Assembly (NCBI GenBank): GCA_030695605.1
Contig: JAUYQE010000103.1
Coordinates: forward strand, 1-5,629
Direction of reading: 5' to 3'
DNA: 5,629 bases
Origin: Nanobdellota archaeon
Lineage (GTDB): Archaea > Nanobdellota > Nanobdellia > Woesearchaeales > GW2011-AR9
The position numbers and the translations under genes were made by a program. This document shows, in pieces, positions 1 to 4,723 of this stretch (the first letter of the stretch is position 1; each line of letters starts with the position of its first letter). A model generated the notes under the pieces. That model was not told the DNA's origin. It searched no databases and was given only the letters and a program-made list of their open reading frames with translations.

Positions 1-144
1 TTGGCAGATATTGCTGAACTGAACTGGCGCAATGCTTTCGATGAAGTATTCATCGATATTAATGTTTCCGTATCTACTGATGAGCCGTCTGGCAAAAAAT
101 CTTCAACGACAACGTTCACTATCACCAGCTCTTCATTAAGCTAA
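1..144 (+). CDS. C-terminal fragment of a secreted beta-sandwich protein (5' end outside window)
   Basis: An open frame enters from the left edge and ends at TAA 142-144, giving 47 residues of a C-terminus. The first codon in the window is TTG, but nothing suggests it is a start, so the gene is taken as partial. The visible segment (DEVFIDINVSVSTDEPSG, then a Thr/Ser-rich strand with TFTIT) resembles the last ~40 residues of the 278-aa protein at 1804-2640. Shared points are the IDINV strand, the following loop with a Gly, the F-x-I-T-F/FTIT strand and a Ser-rich end. There is one N-glycosylation sequon (NVS). The next gene follows after 8 bases, and its ribosome binding site overlaps this stop codon, so the two are probably co-transcribed. 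By analogy with the full-length paralogue it is likely an N-terminally anchored extracytoplasmic protein; that part is inference. Confidence 0.75.
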   Translation: MADIAELNWRNAFDEVFIDINVSVSTDEPSGKKSSTTTFTITSSSLS

Positions 145-148
145 GGAG
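143..148 (+). promoter_or_regulatory. Shine-Dalgarno sequence overlapping upstream stop codon
   Basis: AAGGAG lies four bases before the ATG at 153 and uses the last two bases of the upstream TAA stop. It fixes ATG 153 as the start over the in-frame ATG at 183. It also suggests translational coupling between the upstream secreted protein and the 413-aa membrane protein. Confidence 0.75.
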
Positions 149-152
149 AAAA

Positions 153-1394
153 ATGGCCAAAAAAAATACCTGTCAGAAAAAGATGCATAGAAAAGTATTT
201 TTGTGGATCATTGTACTCTTTTTCTCTCTCCAGCTTGTTCTGGCTCTCGGCATCCGCCCCGCGAAAACCACCATCATCTTCGACGAGCTGGGTGAAGACC
301 GTGATCTCGAAGAAAAATTCTGGGTGGTCAATAACGACCATCATGAATTTACCGCTAGAATTACTGTTGAGGGCGAACTCGCAGAATTTATCACCATAAA
401 TCGCGATGAAATCACTTTCCGGGCTGACGATGAAGCCGAAGATGTCGACTTCGAGATCCACCTGCCGGAAACCATGCCGCCGGGGGAATCAAGCGCGAAC
501 ATTATCGTCAGCGAAGATGTGGCGGTCGGCGAGGGCGAGACTTTAGTCTCTTCACGCCTCGTGCTGAAGCACAAAGTCATCGTCATCGGCCCCTATCCCG
601 ATAAGTACCTCACCGCCAAGTTGAACTTCTTTGACCAGGGAAAAGAAATCCGTCTGGTATCAGAAGTAGAAAATCGGGGCAAGCTGGACATCGGTGAAGT
701 CCAGACCAAATTCTACGTGAATGACAAGCAGCAGAAGCAGCATGTGCTGGAAACGGAAACCACTCCTCTCGGAAAGAAAGAGAACAAGCTGCTCGCTACG
801 ACGATCGAACGAGAAGTCTTTGAGCGCGGGGAATTTGAAGTCGCGGCCATTACGACGTACGACGACCAGCAGGTGGAAATCGTGAAGAGCCTTATCGTCG
901 GCCAGCCAGGCATTGACATCACCTATTTCAACCAGTTTTTCGTTGCCTACAAAATCAACCAGTACTCCCTGGACTTGCTGAACCAGTGGAACAAAGACCT
1001 TCGGAACGTCTTTGTGGATGTGGAAGTCAAGAAAGATGCGCAGAAAATTGACACTTTCCGCACCAAGTCCATTGACCTGGAAGGCTTAACCACCGAGCGC
1101 ATCAGCGATTATTTCAATGCCAAAGACAAAGCTCCCGGAAAATATGATTTTGAGATGGTCGTCAATTTCTGGAACCAGTATCGCATGGAAGAGAAGCGCT
1201 TCCCGGTCGAGCTCTTGCCGGAAGACGAATTTGAAGCGCTCCCTGCTCCAGCCCTAACGGGAGCAGCGACCGCTTCGGGGATAAGCGGCAGTGTGCTGGC
1301 CTTACTCATCGTTTTCAGCTGTATCCTGTTGGGGATTATCCTGTTCCTATTGTGGCGGACGAAGAAAAAGGGAGCTGCAGGAGCTGCTCCCTAG
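153..1394 (+). CDS. Type I membrane protein with Ig-like (NEW3/CARDB-type) ectodomain, 413 aa
   Basis: Residues 1-31 form a signal peptide: basic KKMHRK, a hydrophobic core, and likely cleavage after VLA (29-31). The ectodomain (about 32-365) is beta-rich and reads as three sandwiches. One spans ~33-140, with the strand pattern of NEW3-like domains (FITINRDEITF, then LPETMPPGESSANIIV). The second is ~143-250 and the third ~252-355. The third carries W279-x3-L-R-N-V-F, which is conserved in the 384-aa protein at 2643-3797. An LTGAAT segment (368-373) leads into a TM helix (~380-401), followed by RTKKK and a short Ala/Gly tail facing the cytoplasm. The ectodomain has no cysteine and no N-x-S/T sequon. 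There are no enzyme motifs, so a structural or adhesive surface role is inferred. The strong ribosome binding site at 143-148 decides the start. It is a paralogue of the 384-aa protein by architecture and local motifs; full-length identity is low. Confidence 0.88.
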   Translation: MAKKNTCQKKMHRKVFLWIIVLFFSLQLVLALGIRPAKTTIIFDELGEDRDLEEKFWVVNNDHHEFTARITVEGELAEFITINRDEITFRADDEAEDVDFEIHLPETMPPGESSANIIVSEDVAVGEGETLVSSRLVLKHKVIVIGPYPDKYLTAKLNFFDQGKEIRLVSEVENRGKLDIGEVQTKFYVNDKQQKQHVLETETTPLGKKENKLLATTIEREVFERGEFEVAAITTYDDQQVEIVKSLIVGQPGIDITYFNQFFVAYKINQYSLDLLNQWNKDLRNVFVDVEVKKDAQKIDTFRTKSIDLEGLTTERISDYFNAKDKAPGKYDFEMVVNFWNQYRMEEKRFPVELLPEDEFEALPAPALTGAATASGISGSVLALLIVFSCILLGIILFLLWRTKKKGAAGAAP

Positions 1395-1450
1395 CGGGAA
1401 TCTGGCTCAAAATGGCTTTCAACGAGAGACCCGGGCTTGAAAAAATGGCC

Positions 1451-1481
1451 CCCTAAAGAGAAAATAATATAAAGCGAGATA
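1451..1481 (+). repeat. 31-bp perfect direct repeat, copy 1
   Basis: The first copy of a 31-base unit begins CCCTAAAGAG and ends AAAGCGAGATA. The second copy starts 35 bases downstream with no mismatch, and GCCT lies between them. The unit contains TAATATAAAG (1465-1474), which resembles an archaeal TATA element, so this copy may be a duplicated promoter segment. Confidence 0.9.
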
Positions 1482-1485
1482 GCCT

Positions 1486-1516
1486 CCCTAAAGAGAAAAT
1501 AATATAAAGCGAGATA
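1486..1516 (+). repeat. 31-bp perfect direct repeat, copy 2, abutting the TATA box
   Basis: The second identical copy of the 31-base unit. Its last bases (1515-1516) are the first bases of the main TATA box at 1515-1527, so the repeat occupies the BRE and upstream position of this promoter. The copies could be tandem protein-binding sites or the trace of a promoter duplication. Confidence 0.9.
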
Positions 1517-1527
1517 TATAAATATAA
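1515..1527 (+). promoter_or_regulatory. Archaeal TATA box for the 1577-4260 operon
   Basis: TATATAAATATAA is preceded by a purine-rich stretch (AAAGCGAGA) that could act as a BRE. With the usual spacing of about 25 bases from the centre of the TATA box, transcription would start near 1545. That leaves a leader of roughly 30 bases before the GTG at 1577. A weaker TATA-like element, TAATATAAAG, occurs in each 31-bp repeat (1465-1474 and 1500-1509), so more than one start site is possible. Confidence 0.7.
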
Positions 1528-1530
1528 TTC

Positions 1531-1552
1531 CTGTCTTTTGACAGCGGTTGTC
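1531..1552 (+). promoter_or_regulatory. Dyad between TATA box and predicted start site, possible operator
   Basis: CTGTC (1531-1535) and GACAG (1540-1544) form a perfect 5-bp inverted repeat separated by TTTT. A further TGTC (1549-1552) can pair with GACA (1540-1543), giving three alternating half-sites. The position between the TATA box and the expected start (~1545) suits a repressor that blocks polymerase loading. The sequence alone cannot separate this from chance, since 5-bp dyads are not rare. Confidence 0.35.
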
Positions 1553-1576
1553 TGATCTCATAGAATAATCAAACGG

Positions 1577-1807
1577 GTGATAGAGACGGTAGCGAAAAAA
1601 AAAGGTGTTCCAGAAGCGGAAGAACTGCCGGCGAAGATTGTGCTAGTCATTCTTATTCTTGTCATCGTTATCGGCGTATTCTCCATAGCCCTGACGCTGA
1701 CGTCTCCCCACTTTAAGCAGCCTGAGCCGCAGTTTATCAGCGGCGGAGAAGTTTCCATCCAGCTCATCCCACCCCCAAGCACTGAGCAACAGGAGACCGA
1801 ATCATGA
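1577..1807 (+). CDS. Small single-pass membrane protein, 76 aa, GTG start
   Basis: First gene of the promoter-driven operon. The only plausible start is GTG 1577: an in-frame TGA lies upstream at 1553-1555, and no ATG occurs in frame before the TM segment. No clear Shine-Dalgarno precedes it, which is common for first genes with short archaeal leaders. Residues 1-19 are charged (KKK, then E-rich) and probably cytoplasmic. Residues 20-41 are an uninterrupted Ile/Val/Leu TM helix. Residues 42-76 are a Pro/Gln/Glu-rich outside tail with one possible short strand (EVSIQLI). It has no cysteine and I recognise no family. Its stop overlaps the next start (ATGA, 1804-1807), so it is translationally coupled to the 278-aa secreted protein and may act as its partner or membrane chaperone; that role is inference. 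Confidence 0.72.
   Translation: MIETVAKKKGVPEAEELPAKIVLVILILVIVIGVFSIALTLTSPHFKQPEPQFISGGEVSIQLIPPPSTEQQETES
1791..1795 (+). promoter_or_regulatory. Shine-Dalgarno for the 278-aa protein
   Basis: AGGAG lies eight bases before ATG 1804, inside the last codons of the 76-aa gene. With the ATGA stop/start overlap it supports coupled translation and fixes the start. Confidence 0.7.
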
Positions 1808-2640
1808 AAGCGCCTTCCGACGGGCTGTTGCTCGTTCTCTTTCTCGTGGCTCTGGGAGTCACGGTTACGAGTACCCTGGTGACTTTGCATAACGGGGGCT
1901 ATCTGGGCGGGAATTTCTTGACGGGCGCTGCCGTAACGACGGCAGGCGGAGAAGCGAACTTAACGGTGAATGCGGTAACGTCTATCACGAACCAGAACTT
2001 TACCATTAATTTTGGCAGCGGGTACGTGAATGCCAGCTGCAATTTCTGTTCCATGGACAGCAACAAGACCTTTATCAACTATTTTGGAAATGGCTCGAAC
2101 ACCTCTAGCCTGGAAGATGGGCGTACCTGCTGTGTCAGCTTCACGGAAGTAAGTTCCGGATTTCTCTTGGAAAATACGGGCAACACGAACCTTTCGGTAG
2201 GATATCGGTGTACTGGCAATTGTACCCACTCGCTTTATATTGGCGGAAACCTTGCTCCCAGCATGGGGGGCTTAGAGATAAAAGTGACCTCGAACTTCGC
2301 TCGCCGACAGTACGGGGAAACTGGGGGAACGGATTCCGCGGAGTCCTGTCTTGGCGGTGGTACCCTCTACGGGCCGCAGAACACGAATGGTTGGAATATT
2401 ACCAACACTAGTGCGAACGGCGGGGCTTTAAATGGTGCCGGTCTGGGAGACGGGGTGTATGTTGTTCTGGGCTCTGTTGGGCATTGGCTCTGTGGTAACT
2501 CCTCCGTGTACCCGTTAGCAGCTGACAATAGCCGCGATGCGGCCGTTATTGATATCAACGTTACTATCCCGGTCGATGCCTTGGGGACGGGAGTCCGCAC
2601 CTCATTCAACATTACTTTCAATGCCACATCATCGGCTTAA
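1804..2640 (+). CDS. N-terminally anchored, Cys-rich and sequon-rich surface protein, 278 aa
   Basis: Residues 7-28 form one hydrophobic segment with little positive charge before it (only Lys2). It is either a signal anchor or an uncleaved pilin-like helix; no class III (prepilin) cleavage motif is visible. FLTGAAV follows at 38-44. The rest is extracytoplasmic, Gly/Asn/Thr-rich and beta-like. It has eight cysteines (79, 82, 109, 110, 136, 140, 182, 230), including C-x2-C, CC and C-x3-C, enough for four disulfides. It also has fourteen N-x-S/T sequons (N52, 65, 77, 87, 96, 99, 129, 139, 198, 201, 232, 252, 269, 273), so heavy N-glycosylation is expected if the host glycosylates. LLENTGNTNLSV (121-132) looks like the ENxGN strand-turn of beta-sandwich surface proteins. 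The C-terminus (IDINVTIP, FNITF) matches the end of the fragment at 1-144. The following gene begins two bases after its TAA. I do not recognise a named family. Confidence 0.88.
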   Translation: MKAPSDGLLLVLFLVALGVTVTSTLVTLHNGGYLGGNFLTGAAVTTAGGEANLTVNAVTSITNQNFTINFGSGYVNASCNFCSMDSNKTFINYFGNGSNTSSLEDGRTCCVSFTEVSSGFLLENTGNTNLSVGYRCTGNCTHSLYIGGNLAPSMGGLEIKVTSNFARRQYGETGGTDSAESCLGGGTLYGPQNTNGWNITNTSANGGALNGAGLGDGVYVVLGSVGHWLCGNSSVYPLAADNSRDAAVIDINVTIPVDALGTGVRTSFNITFNATSSA

Positions 2641-2642
2641 AA

Positions 2643-3797
2643 ATGAGCAGCCGAAGCCGTGTTTTCATTATTGTTGTGCTCTTCCTGCTCTGTCTCCCTT
2701 CCCTTCTTGCTATAGGCCTCAGCGGACGGCCGTTGGGAACCATTGCTTTTCAACCGGGAAAGACCATAACGAATCATTATACGGTTTTGGGAGTCAGCGG
2801 TCCAGTCGCTCTTGCTGTTGATAGCGGGCCGTTTTCCAACATATCGGTCAGTGAGCTGATGGACAATGAATTTGACTTGTCGATAAACTTCCCTCAGAAT
2901 GAACGGGTTCCCACCGGGCAGTATTCGTTTGCTCTTTCTGTTCGCGAGCTGGTTGGTGGAGCAACAGAGGGGATCGGGTCTTTAACCGCAGTATCCAAAG
3001 TTTTTCAGGTCGAAGTCTATTCCTATGAAAAAGAAATCGCTGCCGAGCTCATTGCACCGAGCGTGAACGAAGGAACGCCCATCAATTTCAAAGTGAGCGT
3101 GGAAAGCCGCTCCTACCAAGACATCGATGCGATAAGCAGTGAAATTACGGTTTTCGACAAAGAGAACCATTCCATTGGAAAGCTCACCATCGACGAACAA
3201 CCCCTGCCATCGCTCTCTTCTATCATGCTGCGTGCTCCACCTTTTCCGACGACGGGCTTAGAGGCCAATGAGTACCAGGCCCGAGCAGTCGTCTTTTACG
3301 ATGGCAAAGAGCTTCATTTAAACGGAACATTCAAAATTGGCGCCATTGATATTGCTCTACTCAACTATTCGCAGGTGCTGGAGCAGGGATTCAATGAATT
3401 CTTCATCGAAGTGGAGAGCCGCTGGGGCGACGTCTTAAAGAATGTGTACGCCAAAGTTTTCCTGAATGATGAGGAAATCCTGCAAACACCCAGTTTTTCG
3501 CTTAATCCCTGGGAAAAAGGGGTGCTGAAGAGCATTGCCAAAGTCGACCTCTTGCCGGGAAGCTATGTCGGAAAAATCCAGCTCTTCTTTGAGGGAGAGA
3601 TGAAAGAGGTGCCCATTACGGTTTTAGTACAAGAAGCAACTGCTCCAGAAAGACCAAAATTTCCGGTTCTTTTAATCACGACGCTCGTCCTGAGTGCCCT
3701 GCTCGTCATAGTACTCGTCATCTTTATTCTGCAGATGAAGCGCCGGAATGAGCGAGCCATAACGGCACCAGAAAAGAACAAAAAAGAAGCAAAGTGA
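2643..3797 (+). CDS. Type I membrane protein with Ig-like ectodomain, 384 aa, paralogue of the 413-aa protein
   Basis: Residues 1-23 are a signal peptide (SSRSR, hydrophobic core, likely cleavage after LLA at 21-23). The mature protein starts IGLSGRP, comparable to LGIRP in the 413-aa protein. The ectodomain (~24-335) reads as three beta-sandwiches, about 25-127, 130-232 and 234-332. The third holds W261-x3-L-K-N-V-Y, with the same spacing as in the 413-aa protein, preceded by a comparable IGAIDI strand (232-237; GQPGIDI in the paralogue). A TM helix (~341-364) and a highly basic tail (KRRNER, KNKKEAK) finish it. The ectodomain has no Cys and four sequons (N66, N175, N227, N241). The start ATG is two bases after the previous stop and has no obvious ribosome binding site, which points to coupled reinitiation. 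No enzymatic motif is seen; an anchor or receptor for the preceding secreted protein is a reasonable guess from the conserved gene order. Confidence 0.88.
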   Translation: MSSRSRVFIIVVLFLLCLPSLLAIGLSGRPLGTIAFQPGKTITNHYTVLGVSGPVALAVDSGPFSNISVSELMDNEFDLSINFPQNERVPTGQYSFALSVRELVGGATEGIGSLTAVSKVFQVEVYSYEKEIAAELIAPSVNEGTPINFKVSVESRSYQDIDAISSEITVFDKENHSIGKLTIDEQPLPSLSSIMLRAPPFPTTGLEANEYQARAVVFYDGKELHLNGTFKIGAIDIALLNYSQVLEQGFNEFFIEVESRWGDVLKNVYAKVFLNDEEILQTPSFSLNPWEKGVLKSIAKVDLLPGSYVGKIQLFFEGEMKEVPITVLVQEATAPERPKFPVLLITTLVLSALLVIVLVIFILQMKRRNERAITAPEKNKKEAK

Positions 3798-3819
3798 AAG
3801 TTACCGTACTGTCCAGAAG

Positions 3820-4260
3820 ATGAACACCAAAAATGGTTTCGTGTTGTCCAGAAAAAAAGTGGCCATTTATCTTATTTTTTTAATCCTCGCTTTTGGTGCG
3901 TATACGCTCTTTTCCTGGCCGCGCTGTTCCGAGCTCCGAGAAATCCCCGCTTCCGTCGAAGTGCGCACCGTGCCGGGAAGAGCTTTCTTAGGATTTAATA
4001 CCGACACGGACAACCTGAAATTTGGAGGAGTCTCTCCGAACGCCGAAGTGGTCCGTTCTATGAACGTGCAATACCCTTTCGATGCCGAGGTTCGCCTGGT
4101 TGCAGACGGCGCTTTGGCGCCCTGGCTTTCCATGAGCCCGGCAACGTTCACGCTCGCTGCAGCAGAGCCACAGCAGGTTTCGTTTCGGCTTCTGGTGCCT
4201 CCGAACGTTTACGACGGGAATTACACCGGAACAGTTCGTATCTGTTTTCAGAAAGAATAA
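3820..4260 (+). CDS. Single-TM protein with one extracytoplasmic Ig-like domain, 146 aa
   Basis: Last gene of the operon, 22 bases after the preceding stop. A basic N-terminus (SRKK) is followed by a TM helix at ~13-31. One beta-sandwich domain (~45-144) lies outside. It follows the NEW3-like pattern closely: LKFGGVSPNAEVVRSMNV, then LAPWLSMSPATFTLAAAEPQQV, then LLVPPNVYDGNYTGTVRI. C36, just outside the membrane, and C142, in the last strand, could form a disulfide closing the domain. There is one sequon (N134). There is no C-terminal anchor, so topology is opposite to that of the 384- and 413-aa proteins. ATG 3820 is preferred, although its ribosome binding site is poor; GTG 3841 is an in-frame alternative that would still keep the TM helix. 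The gene ends 37 bases from the convergent coiled-coil gene. Its function is not known. Confidence 0.82.
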   Translation: MNTKNGFVLSRKKVAIYLIFLILAFGAYTLFSWPRCSELREIPASVEVRTVPGRAFLGFNTDTDNLKFGGVSPNAEVVRSMNVQYPFDAEVRLVADGALAPWLSMSPATFTLAAAEPQQVSFRLLVPPNVYDGNYTGTVRICFQKE

Positions 4261-4273
4261 CCATCTCCTGCCC

Positions 4274-4279
4274 AAAAAA
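4274..4279 (-). terminator. Possible oligo-T terminator of the coiled-coil gene
   Basis: On the minus strand, TTTTTT occurs 18 bases beyond the stop of the coiled-coil gene. Archaeal polymerase terminates at such T-runs. The whole convergent gap is only 37 bases and holds no strong hairpin; the best is a 5-bp stem, 4264-4268 with 4281-4285. Confidence 0.35.
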
Positions 4280-4297
4280 TGGAGAGATTTGCTCGAT

Positions 4298-4591
4298 CTA
4301 AACCCCGCGCAGCTCCTGCCCGATCGTCTTTACTTTCTCTATCTTCTTTTCAATGGCGGCGGTCTTCTCTTCGATAGAAGCCTTTCGCTTTACCAATTCT
4401 GATTCTTTTTTCATGGAATATGAGATCAAATCGCGCAGCTTCAGCTGCTGGGTTTTAATGGTCTCCAGCTTGGAAGAGGTGCCTCCCAGCTTTTTTTCCA
4501 GCTGGACTTTCGAGGAGTGGAGCGTTTTTAATTCTCTATCCAAGTCTTGTAATGCTTCTTTAAGAAGATCTTTCTCTTTTTTTAACTTCAT
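4298..4591 (-). CDS. Small soluble coiled-coil protein, 97 aa
   Basis: The protein is almost wholly helical and coiled-coil. It is rich in Lys, Glu, Leu, Ile and Ser/Thr and contains no Pro, Cys, Trp, Phe or Asn. Leu/Ile recur with heptad-like spacing over residues ~3-35 and ~40-95, separated by Gly36-Gly37, so it may fold as a helical hairpin or an extended dimer. There is no TM segment or signal peptide. The open frame continues upstream to an ATG at 4708, but ATG 4591 is preferred. A good TATA box at 4640-4647 predicts transcription from about 4617, which excludes the longer form, and the extra 39 residues look like translated leader. GTG 4603 is a second possible start (101 aa). I do not recognise a family, and this composition gives spurious similarity to many coiled-coil proteins. 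It lies downstream of, but separately from, the SHOCT-tailed membrane protein gene. Confidence 0.72.
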   Translation of the reverse strand: MKLKKEKDLLKEALQDLDRELKTLHSSKVQLEKKLGGTSSKLETIKTQQLKLRDLISYSMKKESELVKRKASIEEKTAAIEKKIEKVKTIGQELRGV

Positions 4592-4639
4592 AGACGAGTC
4601 CACACTCTTTTTTCTTTTTTTAAAACAAAGGAAAGGCGA

Positions 4640-4654
4640 TTTATAAACCTTTTG
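4640..4654 (-). promoter_or_regulatory. Archaeal promoter (BRE plus TATA box) of the coiled-coil gene
   Basis: Read on the minus strand, CAAAAGG precedes TTTATAAA (4640-4647), a good match to an A-rich BRE followed by a TATA box. The predicted start near 4617 gives a leader of about 25 bases to ATG 4591. The leader is strongly A-rich (runs complementary to T-tracts 4608-4613 and 4615-4621). The core TTTATAAA is palindromic, but no gene on the plus strand would use it. Confidence 0.72.
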
Positions 4655-4699
4655 GCAGATTACTGGGCTGCTTGAACGCGCTCTTTTCGTCGGTGGCGC

Positions 4700-4704
4700 A
4701 AAAA
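4700..4704 (-). terminator. Weak oligo-T terminator candidate after the SHOCT-tailed gene
   Basis: TTTTT on the minus strand lies about 20 bases after the TAG at 4724-4726 and upstream of the next promoter. It is the only T-run in that gap. Five T residues make only a weak archaeal terminator, so read-through is likely. Confidence 0.22.
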
Positions 4705-4723
4705 GCAATCCGGCTTCTTTTTC

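Noticed and set aside
141..461. 106-codon open frame on the minus strand
   Set aside because: It covers the start and first domain of the well-supported 413-aa gene in antisense. No promoter or ribosome binding site was seen, and the composition is not convincing.
1370..1391. GGGAGC...GCTCCC inverted repeat at the end of the 413-aa gene
   Set aside because: The 6-bp stem arises from repeated Gly-Ala-Ala coding (GAAGAAP) and is not followed by a T-run, so it is not a credible terminator.
1404..1449. Imperfect repeat GGCTCAAAATGGC (1404-1416) / GGCTTGAAAAAATGGC (1434-1449) and TTTCAA (1417-1422) / TTGAAA (1437-1442) inverted repeat
   Set aside because: Short, gapped and with a 14-base loop. 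It is within what chance allows in a non-coding stretch and has no clear relation to the promoter downstream.
1451..1516. CRISPR-like array
   Set aside because: There are only two repeat units with a 4-base gap, no spacer-length sequences and no cas genes.
1804..1890. Type IV pilin or archaellin N-terminus
   Set aside because: The hydrophobic N-terminus is suggestive, but there is no class III signal-peptide cleavage motif and no prepilin peptidase, ATPase or membrane platform gene in the window.
4353..4646. 97-codon open frame on the plus strand
   Set aside because: It is the antisense of the Lys/Glu/Ser-rich coiled-coil gene. The product is a Ser/Phe-rich string with no promoter, ribosome binding site or domain pattern.
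4592..4708. N-terminal extension of the coiled-coil gene to ATG 4708 (136 aa)
   Set aside because: The extra residues have no coiled-coil character and include aromatic and Cys residues unlike the rest. A BRE/TATA promoter lies inside the extension at 4640-4654, so the mRNA should start downstream of ATG 4708.
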